This document shows positions 42,406 through 51,520 of a DNA stretch of 64,000 nt, in pieces; position 1 is the stretch's first letter; every line of letters starts with the position of its first letter. Below the pieces are notes generated by a model. The model did no database searches. It was given only the letters and a program-made list of their open reading frames with translations, and had not been told where the DNA came from. Source of the stretch: Microcella daejeonensis (lineage in GTDB: Bacteria; Actinomycetota; Actinomycetes; Actinomycetales; Microbacteriaceae); NCBI RefSeq assembly GCF_026625045.1, contig NZ_CP113089.1:372001-436000 (forward strand), given 5' to 3'. Position numbers and translations under genes: made by a program.

Positions 42406-43074
42406 TCAGCCGCGCCGCCCCGCGCTCACCGGGGCCTGCTGATCCTCGAGTCCGATGACGCCGTAGTTCCAGCCGGTGCGGCGGTAGACGACGCTCGGGC
42501 GGTCGGTCTCGGCGTCGATGAACAGGAAGAAGTCGTGGCCGACGAGCTCGAGCTGGTCGACGGCCTCGTCGACGGTCATCGAGGCGGCGGGGAAGACCTT
42601 CTGGCGCACGACGACGGGGGTGTAGGCCTGCTCCTCGGCGGTCTCCTCCTGAACGGGGATGGACCCGGTGGCGACCCGGGCGATCACCTCGGGGTCGGCG
42701 GGGGTGATGTCGACGACGCGGAAGCCGTCGGCCGAGGCCTCGCGCAAGGAGACGGGCCGGTGCTGGCCGCGATGCACCTTCTTCTTGTCCTTCGCGCGTC
42801 GCAGGCGCTCCAGGAGCTTGTCGATGGCGAGATCGAAGGCGACGTACTTGTCGCTGCCCGCCGACTCGGCGCGCACGACGGGGCCGGGGCCGACGAGCGT
42901 CATCTCGACGCGGTCGTCGCCGCTGTGGCCGTTCTTCTCGTGGTGCCGCGAGACCTTGATCTCGAGCGACAGCGCACGATCGGCGAGGTGGGTGACCTTC
43001 TCCGCCTTCTCGGTGGCGTAGTCACGGAACCGGTCGGTGATGCCGATGTTGCGTCCGGTGATGGTGATATCCAC
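42406..43074 (-). CDS. hpf: Ribosome hibernation promoting factor, long form
   Basis: 222 residues. It dimerises 70S ribosomes in resting cells. N-terminal S30AE domain (about 1-100: DITITGRNIGITDRFRDYA, KVTHLADRALSLEIKVSRH) and C-terminal dimerisation domain (about 165-215: FPAASMTVDEAVDQLELVGH, FFLFIDAETDRPSVVYRR). The GTG at 43074 is chosen because AGGAGG lies five bases upstream; the frame is open further upstream but that is comF DNA. Same position relative to secA as Rv3241c. Confidence 0.97.
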   Translation of the reverse strand: MDITITGRNIGITDRFRDYATEKAEKVTHLADRALSLEIKVSRHHEKNGHSGDDRVEMTLVGPGPVVRAESAGSDKYVAFDLAIDKLLERLRRAKDKKKVHRGQHRPVSLREASADGFRVVDITPADPEVIARVATGSIPVQEETAEEQAYTPVVVRQKVFPAASMTVDEAVDQLELVGHDFFLFIDAETDRPSVVYRRTGWNYGVIGLEDQQAPVSAGRRG

Positions 43075-43205
43075 GTCGACCTCCTGAGCCGAAGGGCCGT
43101 GCCGCCTGCGGTTCAGGCGGTGTTCACGCCCTCCATGACCACACGCTAGTCCCCCCGGGGCGGGCTTGTCATCGGCTCTCGCGTGCGCATCGCCGATGCA
43201 TCCGA

Positions 43206-43958
43206 TCAGCATCCGCTGGGTGGGCGGAGCGCCCGGGCGACGCCGGGCGCGTCGGCGTCGACGGCCTCGACCGTCCAGGCGACGGCGCCGGCTCCGCGCC
43301 GCCGCGGCGTCGCGGCGAGCGCCACCGCCCCGCGCACCTCGGCTCCCGCCGCGCGCAACGCATCGGCGGCCGCGAGCAGCGTCGCGCCGCTCGTCACCAC
43401 GTCGTCGAGCACGACGACGGCGCGGCCGTCGAGCCGCGCGCGGGCCGTGATGCGGCGGTCGGCGGCGAGACGGTCGGCGAGCGCGCGACCCTTCTGCGGG
43501 CCGCCCCCGGACTCGGCCAGACGCAGCAGACGGCGCGGGGCGAGTCCGGCGCGCCGGGCGAGGAGCGCGGCGGGGTGGAAGCCCCGCTGCCGCGCAGCCT
43601 CGGGCGAGCCGGGGACGGGCACGAGCAGGGTGTCGACCCGGCCGAACGCGGCCCAGCCGCGGTCGGCCGCCGCGAGCAGCGCCGGGGCGAGGGCGCGGGC
43701 GAGCTCGGTGCGCCCCTCCTGCTTGAGGGCGAGCAGCGCGGCCCGGGCGACCCCCTCGTACGCGAGCCCCGCGACCACCGGCAGCGGCGGCGCTCCCGGC
43801 GCCGAGAGCACGGCGGAGCGGGGGCTCGGGGTCAGGTGCGCGCGGCAGGCGTCGCAGAGGGCGCGGTCGGGGGCGGAGCATCCCGCGCAGTCGACCGGCG
43901 CGACGAGGGCCACCGCATCGAGCGCCGCCTCGCGGAGCGCGCGCATCCAGACGGTCAC
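43206..43958 (-). CDS. comF: ComF-family phosphoribosyltransferase-like protein
   Basis: 250 residues. N-terminal Cys-rich zinc-ribbon (CAGCSAPDRALCDACRAH), a hydrophobic linker (PVVAGLAYEGVARAALLALK) and a type I PRTase domain with the PRPP loop AVVVLDDVVTSGAT. Members are linked to competence in some bacteria and conserved in Actinobacteria without a proven role. It lies 131 bases upstream of hpf. GTG start. Confidence 0.93.
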   Translation of the reverse strand: MTVWMRALREAALDAVALVAPVDCAGCSAPDRALCDACRAHLTPSPRSAVLSAPGAPPLPVVAGLAYEGVARAALLALKQEGRTELARALAPALLAAADRGWAAFGRVDTLLVPVPGSPEAARQRGFHPAALLARRAGLAPRRLLRLAESGGGPQKGRALADRLAADRRITARARLDGRAVVVLDDVVTSGATLLAAADALRAAGAEVRGAVALAATPRRRGAGAVAWTVEAVDADAPGVARALRPPSGC

Positions 43959-44052
43959 ACCGGGAGGATGCCCGACCGATGCCGCGCAGCGATCGCCGGG
44001 TCACCCGGGCCGCGGCGAAGGCCGCCGCAGCACCGCCTGGGGAGGAGCGGCG

Positions 44053-45777
44053 CTACTGCTGCACGCCGAGGAAGACGGCCTCGCGCCCCGTCGGCTGCCA
44101 GCCGCTGCCGCGCGGCTCGAGCACGAGCCCCGCCGAGTCGAGCACGCGCAGGCCGTCGACGCCGTTGTTGCCGCCCACGATCTGCACCGCGTTCGACGGG
44201 CGGCCGAGGGAGCGGCTGCGCCCGCCGATCTCGATGAGCTGCACGAAGGCGGACTCGTCCGCGTCGACGAGCGCCGCGACGCGCACCGGATCGACCCAGG
44301 CCGCATCGATCGGTGCGCCTTCGACGATCGGCAGGGTCTCGAAGGGGCCGAGACGCAGCGGGAGTCCCGTCGTCTCGTCGCGGATGACGGCGGCGACCAC
44401 GAGCCGCGGGCCCGTGCTGCCGTCGAGGAGGAGGAGCACGCGCGCGTCATCGCGCGCGACGGCGAGCTCGACGAGACGGTCGCCGGCGCCGAGACCCGTC
44501 TCGACGGCCTGCGCCGAGCCGTCGATGAGCGAGACCCGCAGCGCGCCGGGCGAGGATGCCGCGGCATCGGTCGACGCCGACCAGATGACGCCGAAGCCGT
44601 CGATCGCGGGCTCGATCTGGCCGGGGCGGGCGTCGATGAGCACCGGCTCGTCCGAGCCCTCGCGCAGCGCGCTGACCCCCGCCGGGGTTCGGATCGCCGC
44701 GAGACGCTCGTCGTAGGAGAGCGCGACCGCGTCGGCCTCCAGCCCGATGACCGCGGCCGAGATGCCCGGCAGCGCCTCGAGCCCGCCGCCGCCCGCGAAG
44801 CCGAACTCCTCCTCGTCGCGCAGCAGCAGCCGAGCATCCACCTGGGGCACCACCGCGGGACCGGCCGCCGGATCGCCGAGGATGGCGATGGGATTCTGAT
44901 CGACCGTGATCTGCACGCTCGCGATGCCGCTCACGGCGCGCAGGCTGGCCGTGAGCTGCTGCCGCAGCCGCTGCCGGGCGTCGTTCGTGAGCCCGAGCAC
45001 CTCGTCGGTGAGGTCGACGCTGGCGACGCCGTCGGTGATCTCGACCGTCGTGAGCCCCAACTGGGCGCCCTCGGGGACGGCGGAGACGACGGCGCCCTGC
45101 AGCCACGGCGAGGGCACATCCAGCAGGGCCTGCACGATCGAGGTCTCGACCTCGGACCGCGAGGGGAACCAGCGCAGTTCGGGCACGAGGTTCTCGAAGA
45201 CGGGATCGAACCAGTGCAGCGTGTGCTGGCTGAAGGCGCCCGGGAACGCCTGCTGCGAGAGCAGGATCCCGTCGCCGAGGGCCGAGATGCGCCACTCGCC
45301 GTCGACCTCGACGAAGTCGAAGGGCTCGAGTTCCTGCACCCCGCCCTCCGCCGAGCTGTACCGGCCGAAGGCGTCGACCGCCGCGATGATCGGCGCCGCG
45401 TAGCGCAGGGTGTCGTCGTCATCGCGGGTGATCGTGCCCTCGCGGCTGCGCACGAGCGTCGAGGCCTGCGGGTTCCAGGCCGTCGCCGTCTCGTCGACGA
45501 GGAAGGAGCGAGCGATGCGGTAGTTGTTCTGCGCGCCCGCGGCCGCCGCGAGGAACCCCCGCAGGACCTCCTCCTGCGAGGCGCCGGCGCTCGGGCCGTC
45601 GGGCACTTGCAGGATGTCGGCGTCGGAGTCGGCCGCACCGGCGATCTCGTCGCCCGCCTCCACCGGACCGCTCGCGGGCACCTGCACGCAGGCGACGAGC
45701 AGCAGCGGCACCGCGAGCAGGGCCAGGATGCGCGCGCGCAGGCCGGTCGCGCGGCCCGGGCTCAGCGGCTCACTCAT
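44053..45777 (-). CDS. lpqB: Lipoprotein LpqB
   Basis: 574 residues from ATG 45777, which overlaps the mtrB stop by 8 bases. Signal peptide with lipobox LLVAC, lipidated Cys30. Residues about 40-330 contain an N-terminal region and a GerMN domain (LTTVEITDGVASVDLTDEVLG). The remainder is a beta-propeller-like LpqB/Gmad1 domain with repeats such as RVAALVDADESAFVQLIEIG. LpqB interacts with MtrB in mycobacteria and modulates the MtrAB system, which fits the operon order mtrA-mtrB-lpqB. Confidence 0.96.
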   Translation of the reverse strand: MSEPLSPGRATGLRARILALLAVPLLLVACVQVPASGPVEAGDEIAGAADSDADILQVPDGPSAGASQEEVLRGFLAAAAGAQNNYRIARSFLVDETATAWNPQASTLVRSREGTITRDDDDTLRYAAPIIAAVDAFGRYSSAEGGVQELEPFDFVEVDGEWRISALGDGILLSQQAFPGAFSQHTLHWFDPVFENLVPELRWFPSRSEVETSIVQALLDVPSPWLQGAVVSAVPEGAQLGLTTVEITDGVASVDLTDEVLGLTNDARQRLRQQLTASLRAVSGIASVQITVDQNPIAILGDPAAGPAVVPQVDARLLLRDEEEFGFAGGGGLEALPGISAAVIGLEADAVALSYDERLAAIRTPAGVSALREGSDEPVLIDARPGQIEPAIDGFGVIWSASTDAAASSPGALRVSLIDGSAQAVETGLGAGDRLVELAVARDDARVLLLLDGSTGPRLVVAAVIRDETTGLPLRLGPFETLPIVEGAPIDAAWVDPVRVAALVDADESAFVQLIEIGGRSRSLGRPSNAVQIVGGNNGVDGLRVLDSAGLVLEPRGSGWQPTGREAVFLGVQQ

Positions 45778-47407
45778 CGTCGACCCCCGCGCTGAGCAGC
45801 GGGCTCGTCTCGATCGCACCCGAGTCGAGCGGCTCGGCGGGCGGCAGGTCGAGCGGGAAGGATCGCACCTCGCCGCCGGCGCGCCGCGGGAGGGTGAGGC
45901 GGAAGCAGGTGCCCTCCCCCGGGATCGACCAGACGTCGAGCACGCCCGCGTGCAGCACCGTGTCCTCCGTCGCGATCGCGAGCCCGAGCCCCGTGCCGCC
46001 TGTACTGCGCTGACGGGAGGGGTCGGCGCGCCAGAAGCGGTCGAAGACGCGCTCCAGCTGGGCGGGGGTCATGCCTATGCCGTAGTCGCGCACGGCGATC
46101 GCGACAGAGTCGGCATCGGAGTCGACGTGCACGACGAGAGGCCTGCCCTCGCCGTGGTCGACGGCGTTGCCGAGCAGGTTCTGCAGGATGCGGCGGATGC
46201 GGCGGGCATCCACATCGGCCTCGAAGTAGCCGCCGGGCGCCACCAGGCGCAGCTCGCTGCCCTTCGCATCGGCGATGGGACGGATCGCCTCGAGGCTGTC
46301 CTCGACGAGGCGCACGAGATTCGTCGGCTCGGTGTCGAGCTGCACCGCGCCGGCGTCGAAGCGGCTCATCTCGAGCAGGTCGGAGAGCATCGACTCGAAG
46401 CGCTCGACCTGCGTGCGCAGCAGCTCGGCCGTGCGCGCGGTCGAGGGCGCGAAGTCGGCGCGCTGATCGAAGAGCACGTCGCCCGCGAGCCGGATCGTCG
46501 TGAGCGGCGTGCGCAGCTCGTGGCTGACGTCGCTCACGAACCGCTGCTGCACCCGCGAGAGCTCGGCGAGCTGCGTGATCTGCGACTGCAGGCTGTCGGC
46601 CATGCGGTTGAAGGAGCGGGCGAGGGTCGCGATGACGTCCTGCCCGCGCTCGGGGATGCGCTCCTCGAGCTGCCCGTCGGCGAGCTTCTCGGCCGTCTCG
46701 GCGGCGACCCGCACGGGGGTGATGGCGAGCCGCACGACGACGTAGGTGACGAGGCCGATCGTCAGCACGAGCAGCAGCGAGCCGAGCAGCAGGGTCTGCT
46801 GCACAAAGTCCAGGGTCTGCTGCACGTCGCTGATGTTGTAGACGAGGTAGAGCTCGTACTGGCCGGCGGTGGGCACCTCGATCGCGCCGCCGACGACGAT
46901 GCCGGGGTCGGTCGTGCCGTCGGGCGAGGTGAGCTCGACGGCCTGGGAGTGGACGCGACCGTCGTCGGCCGCGACGGCCGCCGTGAGCTCCTCGCTGATC
47001 GCCGAGCTGTCGAAGTCCCTCGTCGCGGTGGGGGTGAGCACCTGCGCCGACGACTGCCCCTCGGTGCGCTGGATCGCGTACTCGGTACCGCCCGGATTCG
47101 ACTGCGCCGCGAGCACGGTCGTCCCCGCGGTCGAATTGGCCGCGTCGAGGTCGATCGCCCCGGTCGGCGTGACCGCGTTGTCGAAGAGCTGCTGCGCGTT
47201 CGCGGTCGCCTGCCGGGCCTCGGCGAGCACCTGCTGCTTCCGATCCTCGTAGAGGTTGGTGGCGATCGAGATCGACATGTAGCCGGAGATGATCGTCACG
47301 GCGACGGTCGTGAGGGCGACCGTGATCGCGACGGTGCGCAGCTGCAGCGACGATCGCCAGAGGTTCAGACCCCGCTGCAACCAGGCGCGCCAGTCGAGGG
47401 CGGTCAT
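45770..47407 (-). CDS. mtrB: Sensor histidine kinase MtrB
   Basis: 545 residues. Membrane helices at about 25-47 (VAITVALTTVAVTIISGYM) and about 205-230, an extracytoplasmic sensor between them, a HAMP domain (about 230-280), then HisKA with FVSDVSHELRTPLTTIRLAG (His about 296) and HATPase_c (NLLGNAVDHGEGR, DYGIGMTP, GGTGLGLAIA). The partner of MtrA controls cell-wall and division genes in Actinobacteria. It begins four bases after the mtrA stop. Confidence 0.97.
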   Translation of the reverse strand: MTALDWRAWLQRGLNLWRSSLQLRTVAITVALTTVAVTIISGYMSISIATNLYEDRKQQVLAEARQATANAQQLFDNAVTPTGAIDLDAANSTAGTTVLAAQSNPGGTEYAIQRTEGQSSAQVLTPTATRDFDSSAISEELTAAVAADDGRVHSQAVELTSPDGTTDPGIVVGGAIEVPTAGQYELYLVYNISDVQQTLDFVQQTLLLGSLLLVLTIGLVTYVVVRLAITPVRVAAETAEKLADGQLEERIPERGQDVIATLARSFNRMADSLQSQITQLAELSRVQQRFVSDVSHELRTPLTTIRLAGDVLFDQRADFAPSTARTAELLRTQVERFESMLSDLLEMSRFDAGAVQLDTEPTNLVRLVEDSLEAIRPIADAKGSELRLVAPGGYFEADVDARRIRRILQNLLGNAVDHGEGRPLVVHVDSDADSVAIAVRDYGIGMTPAQLERVFDRFWRADPSRQRSTGGTGLGLAIATEDTVLHAGVLDVWSIPGEGTCFRLTLPRRAGGEVRSFPLDLPPAEPLDSGAIETSPLLSAGVDDE

Positions 47408-47411
47408 CGGC

Positions 47412-48095
47412 TCAGGAGGGCGCCCCGGCCCGGTAGCCGACGCCGCGCACGGTCATGACGATGCGGGGATTGTCCGGGTCGAGCTCGACCTTGGCGCGCA
47501 GGCGCTGCACGTGCACGTTCACCAGGCGCGTGTCGGCCTTGTACTGGTAGCCCCAGACCTGCTCGAGCAGCATCTCGCGGGTGAAGACCTGGTTCGGCTT
47601 CGCGGCGAGGGCGAGCAGCAGATCGAACTCGAGCGGCGTGAGCGCGATGGTCGTGTCGCCGCGCCGCACCTCGTGGCCGGTGACGTCGATGACGAGGTCG
47701 CCGACGGGCATCGTCGAGACGCCCGAGTCGGGGCTCGGCCGCAGCCGCGTCTTGATGCGGGCGACGAGCTCCTTCGGGTTGAACGGCTTGACGACGTAGT
47801 CGTCGGCGCCGCTCTCGAGCCCCTGAACCACATCGGCGGTGTCGCTCTTCGCGGTGAGCATGATGATCGGCACGCCGCTGGATTCGCGGATGGCCCGGCA
47901 GACCTGGATGCCGTCCTGCCCGGGCAGCATGAGATCGAGCAGCACGAGGTCGGGGTCGACCCGCTCGAAGGCCTCGACGGCATCGAGCCCGTCGTGCGAG
48001 AAGGAGGGGTCGTAGCCCTCGCCGCGCAGCACGATGCCGATCATCTCGGCCAGTGCCATGTCGTCGTCGACGACGAGGAGGATGCGCGCGGTCAT
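47412..48095 (-). CDS. mtrA: Response regulator MtrA
   Basis: 227 residues, OmpR/PhoB type. Receiver domain with Asp10-12, phospho-Asp54 (LVLLDLMLPGQDG), Thr in IIMLTAKSD and Lys in YVVKPFNPKEL; winged-helix DNA-binding domain with LVNVHVQRLRAKVE. The ATG at 48095 has AAGGA six bases upstream and is preferred to the longer frame. In relatives it is essential and regulates wall hydrolases and chromosome replication. First gene of mtrA-mtrB-lpqB. Confidence 0.98.
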   Translation of the reverse strand: MTARILLVVDDDMALAEMIGIVLRGEGYDPSFSHDGLDAVEAFERVDPDLVLLDLMLPGQDGIQVCRAIRESSGVPIIMLTAKSDTADVVQGLESGADDYVVKPFNPKELVARIKTRLRPSPDSGVSTMPVGDLVIDVTGHEVRRGDTTIALTPLEFDLLLALAAKPNQVFTREMLLEQVWGYQYKADTRLVNVHVQRLRAKVELDPDNPRIVMTVRGVGYRAGAPS

Positions 48096-48153
48096 CGTGG
48101 TCCTTCCGCTGGCTCGGCCTCGACGCCGGGCGTTCCCGAGGAGTGTTCGCCCC

Positions 48154-48159
48154 AGCCTA
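48154..48159 (-). promoter_or_regulatory. Candidate -10 of mtrA
   Basis: On the minus strand TAGGCT lies about 59 bases upstream of the mtrA ATG, giving a roughly 50-base leader with its own ribosome binding site. No convincing -35 was found. Confidence 0.35.
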
Positions 48160-48216
48160 GACGAGTGTGACACCATACGTTCCGACGACGCCGCGACGGA
48201 CGACAAGGATGAGCGA

Positions 48217-49467
48217 ATGACCGATCTCCCCCCGTGGCAGGCGCCCGGTGGGGCGGCAGCACCGCCCTCGGACGGGCATCCCTTCACCGCTCCCGGCGGC
48301 CCCGCAGCACCCGGCGGACCCGCCTCACCCGGCGCCGCGTTCCCCCCGCCCAGCGGTTCCCCCTACGGCGGGCCCGCGGCCGGGCCGATCGGCTGGGCCC
48401 CGCCGCCGAAGCCGGGGCTGGTGCCGCTGCGTCCGCTCGGGTTCGGCACACTGTTCACCGGCAGCTTCCAGGTGCTGCGGCGCAACCCCCGGCCGACCTT
48501 CGGGGCGGCGCTGCTGCTCGTCGGGCTCGTGCAGATCCTCTCCCTCGCCATCGTGCTCGGACCGACCATCTGGGGCCTCGGGCGGGTGCTGCGCGCCTCC
48601 CCGGAGGACAGCGCCGCGATCGAGATCGGCAACACCGCCCTCACCATCGTCGCGAGCCTGTTCGCCGTCGCCCTCTCGCTCGTCGCCTCGGCGCTGCTGC
48701 AGGGCCTCATCGTGATCGAGGTCTCGCGCGCCACGCTCGGCGAGAAGCTCACCATGGGTCAGCTCTTCCGACGCGGTCGCGGTCGGTGGGGCGCCCTCAT
48801 CGGCTGGACGGCGCTGCTGTCGCTCGCGCTCGTCGCCGCGATCGTCATCCTCGTCGCCGTCGTCGCGCTCATGATCTCGGTCGGCGAGACCGCGGGCCTC
48901 GTGGGCGGGGTGATCCTCGGCATCGGCGGCGGCCTCGGGATGCTCGTCCTCGCGATCTGGATCGGTATCAAGACCGCGCTCGTGCCGACCGCCATCGTGC
49001 TCGAGCGCCTGCCGCTGCGCGCGTCCGTCGCCCGCAGCTGGCGGCTCACCGGCGGCCGCTTCTGGCGCACCTTCGGGATCCTCGCCCTGATCACCGTGAT
49101 CGTGCAGACCGCGTCCAGCGCCGTCGCCACGCCCTTCAGCATCGCCGCGGGCCTCGGCATCGGCCTGGTCAACCCTGCCCAGGACGAGACGACCGCGCTC
49201 ATCGCCGTCGGCATGCTGTACGTCGTGACGATCATCGTCACCATCGTCGTCGGCGCGATCGGCGCCGTGCTGCTCTCCGCCGCCACCGGGCTCGTCTACA
49301 TCGACGCCCGGATGCGCGACGAGGGGCTCGACCTCGACCTGCAGCGCTTCGTCGAGGAGCGCGCGGCCGGCCGGGAGGGGCCCGACCCCTACCAGGAGCG
49401 CGCGGCGCAAGGGCTCGACGGCGCCGCACCCTCGCCGCAGGTCCCGTTCACCGGCACGGTCGCGTGA
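48217..49467 (+). CDS. Multi-pass membrane protein, GPDPase-membrane-domain type
   Basis: 416 residues from ATG 48217 (AAGGAT seven bases upstream). Residues 1-60 are a Pro/Gly/Ala-rich cytoplasmic tail. About six membrane helices follow with LGFGTLFTGSFQVLRRNPRP before the first helix and LPLRASVARSWRLTGGRFWR between helices 4 and 5, features of membrane proteins of the glycerophosphoryl diester phosphodiesterase membrane-domain type. The catalytic GDPD domain is absent. First gene of the operon with DUF4129, DUF4350, MoxR and DUF58 proteins; divergent from mtrA. Confidence 0.87.
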   Translation: MTDLPPWQAPGGAAAPPSDGHPFTAPGGPAAPGGPASPGAAFPPPSGSPYGGPAAGPIGWAPPPKPGLVPLRPLGFGTLFTGSFQVLRRNPRPTFGAALLLVGLVQILSLAIVLGPTIWGLGRVLRASPEDSAAIEIGNTALTIVASLFAVALSLVASALLQGLIVIEVSRATLGEKLTMGQLFRRGRGRWGALIGWTALLSLALVAAIVILVAVVALMISVGETAGLVGGVILGIGGGLGMLVLAIWIGIKTALVPTAIVLERLPLRASVARSWRLTGGRFWRTFGILALITVIVQTASSAVATPFSIAAGLGIGLVNPAQDETTALIAVGMLYVVTIIVTIVVGAIGAVLLSAATGLVYIDARMRDEGLDLDLQRFVEERAAGREGPDPYQERAAQGLDGAAPSPQVPFTGTVA

Positions 49468-50165
49468 GGCCGAGCACCTTCGCCCCCGTCGACCCGAGCG
49501 GGCCCGACGCGCAGGAGCTGCTGCTCGACGAGCTCGCCGACCCCGCCTACGCGGCCGCGCAGCCGACCTGGTTCGACCTGCTCTCGCAGGCCGTCTTCGA
49601 GTGGTTCCAGAACCTGCAGTTCAGCCCGGGCGAGGGGCCCCCGGTGCTCGCCCTCGTGATCGGCGGGGCGCTCGTCGCCGTCGCGGTGCTCGTGGCGATC
49701 CTCGTCTACGGCCTGCCGCGCCGACGCGCGCGCTCCCGAGCCGCGGGCGAGCTGTTCGGCGAGAGCGACCGCCGCTCGGTCAAGGAGCTGCGCCGGGCAT
49801 CCGCCGCCGCCGCCGCCCGCGGCGACTTCGCGCTCGCGATCGCCGAGCGGTTCCGCGCTCTCGCCCGGGCGCTCGACGAGCGCACGCTGCTCGCGGTCAT
49901 GCCGGGCACGACCGCGCACGAGGCGGCGCGGCAGGCGGCCCGGGCCTTCCCGGCCGAGCGCGAGGCCCTCGAGGCCGGGGCCTCCGCCTTCGACGGCGTG
50001 CGGTACCAGGGCGACGAGGGCGATCAGGCCGGCTACGACGCCCTCCGGATGCTCGACGAGCGCCTGCAGCAGACCTCGCCGATCCTGCCCTCCGCCGACG
50101 GCGCGGGCCCGACTGCCCCCGGCGGCTCCCCCGCCGCCCGCTCCCGCGCCGGAGCCCCCTCGTGA
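49464..50165 (+). CDS. DUF4129 membrane protein
   Basis: 233 residues. The GTG overlaps the previous stop (GTGA). One membrane helix (VLALVIGGALVAVAVLVAILV), then a helical cytoplasmic domain typical of DUF4129: SAAAAAARGDFALAIAERFRALARALDER and PGTTAHEAARQAARAFPA. DUF4129 occurs almost always beside MoxR and DUF58, and is thought to be part of that membrane-associated system. No catalytic motif. Confidence 0.9.
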   Translation: MRPSTFAPVDPSGPDAQELLLDELADPAYAAAQPTWFDLLSQAVFEWFQNLQFSPGEGPPVLALVIGGALVAVAVLVAILVYGLPRRRARSRAAGELFGESDRRSVKELRRASAAAAARGDFALAIAERFRALARALDERTLLAVMPGTTAHEAARQAARAFPAEREALEAGASAFDGVRYQGDEGDQAGYDALRMLDERLQQTSPILPSADGAGPTAPGGSPAARSRAGAPS

Positions 50166-51520
50166 CCGTCACCGCGCCCACCGTGCGCGGCACGGGCCGC
50201 GGCGCCGCACGGCGCGCGGCCGCCGAGGCCGTCGTCACCCCGACCCTCGGCCGCAGCCTGCGCCGCGCCGTGTTCTGGATCGTGGCCGCGGCGGCCCTCA
50301 TCGCGCTCGGGCTCGGCATGCTGCTGTTCACGGGCGCGACGGCCGAGGCCGACCGCTTCGGCGCCGACGAGGCCGCCCCGAGCGGCTCCCGGGCCCTCGT
50401 CGAGGTGCTGCGCGATCAGGGCGTCGACGTCGTCGTGAGCGGCTCGCTCGACGGAGCGCTGGACGCCGTCGAGGACCCCGCGTCGACGACGATCCTCGCC
50501 GCCGATCCGCTCGGCCTCGTCGACCCGGCCGCCTGGAGCCGGCTCGACGGCGCCGCGGCGCGGCTCGTGCTCGTCGAGCCGGGCCCGGACGCGCTCGCGG
50601 CGCTCACCCCCGACGTCTTCCCCGTCGGCTCCGTCGACGCCGAGCGGGAGGCCGCCGGGTGCGCCGAGGAGGTCGCGCGGCGCTCCGGCACGGTGGAGGG
50701 GACGGGCCCAGGCTACGACAGCGTCGCCGCCGATGCCGAGGTCTGCTTCGAGGGCGACGGCGGCGCGATGCTCGTCACCGTGCCGGCCGCGGGCGCCGAC
50801 GCCCCGGACGACGCCGCGGTGAGCGTGCTCGGCGGCGCGACGCTGCTGCAGAACGACACCGTCGCGCGGCAGGGCAACGCCGCCCTCGCCCTCGGGCTGC
50901 TCGGCGAGCATCCCCGCCTCGTGTGGTGGGTCGGCACGGCCGCCGATGCGGATCCCGGAGCCATGAGCATCGCCGAGCTCACCCCCGGCTGGGTCAACCC
51001 GCTCGCATGGCTCGCCCTCACCGTCGGCCTCGCCGCCGCGATCTGGCGCGGCCGCCGCCTCGGGCCCGTCGTCGTCGAGAACCTTCCCGTGATCGTGCGC
51101 ACGACCGAGACGATGGAGGGCCGCGCCCGCCTCTACGCCCGCGCCGGCGCCCGTCTGCGCGCGCTCGACTCCCTGCGCCTGGGAGCGCTGCGCCGCCTCG
51201 GCGAGAGCCTCGGACTCGGCCCCGCCGCCGGCATCGACGAGATCGTCGCCGCGACCGCCTCCGCGACCGGCCGGCGGCAGGATGCCCTGCGCACGCTGCT
51301 CGTCGACCGCGAGCCCGAGACCGACCGTGAGCTCGTCGACCTCTCCGACGCGCTCGCCGCCCTCGAGGCCGAGGTGCACCGCCGGGTGGGCCTCGACACG
51401 AGCGCGTCAGGATCCCCCGTCCCGCCCGCGAGCGGCACGACCGACCCCGGCACGACCGACCCCGGCACGACCGACCCCGGCACGACCGACCCCGCCCCGA
51501 CCAGGAGAATGGACCGATGA
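50162..51520 (+). CDS. DUF4350 membrane protein
   Basis: 452 residues, GTG start overlapping the upstream stop (GTGA). Two membrane helices (about 38-58 and 275-295) flank a DUF4350 domain (about 65-260) with SGSRALVEVLRDQGVDVVV and LVLVEPGPDALA, a GATase-like fold without catalytic Cys. The cytoplasmic helical part ends in a (GTTDP) repeat and overlaps moxR by 4 bases. It is the equivalent of Rv3691 beside moxR2 in M. tuberculosis. Confidence 0.9.
   Translation: MTVTAPTVRGTGRGAARRAAAEAVVTPTLGRSLRRAVFWIVAAAALIALGLGMLLFTGATAEADRFGADEAAPSGSRALVEVLRDQGVDVVVSGSLDGALDAVEDPASTTILAADPLGLVDPAAWSRLDGAAARLVLVEPGPDALAALTPDVFPVGSVDAEREAAGCAEEVARRSGTVEGTGPGYDSVAADAEVCFEGDGGAMLVTVPAAGADAPDDAAVSVLGGATLLQNDTVARQGNAALALGLLGEHPRLVWWVGTAADADPGAMSIAELTPGWVNPLAWLALTVGLAAAIWRGRRLGPVVVENLPVIVRTTETMEGRARLYARAGARLRALDSLRLGALRRLGESLGLGPAAGIDEIVAATASATGRRQDALRTLLVDREPETDRELVDLSDALAALEAEVHRRVGLDTSASGSPVPPASGTTDPGTTDPGTTDPGTTDPAPTRRMDR
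51434..51493 (+). repeat. Four exact 15-base repeats encoding GTTDP
   Basis: GGCACGACCGACCCC occurs four times head to tail at 51434, 51449, 51464 and 51479 without a mismatch. The repeats lie in the disordered C-terminus of the DUF4350 protein, immediately upstream of the moxR start and its ribosome binding region. Confidence 0.93.
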
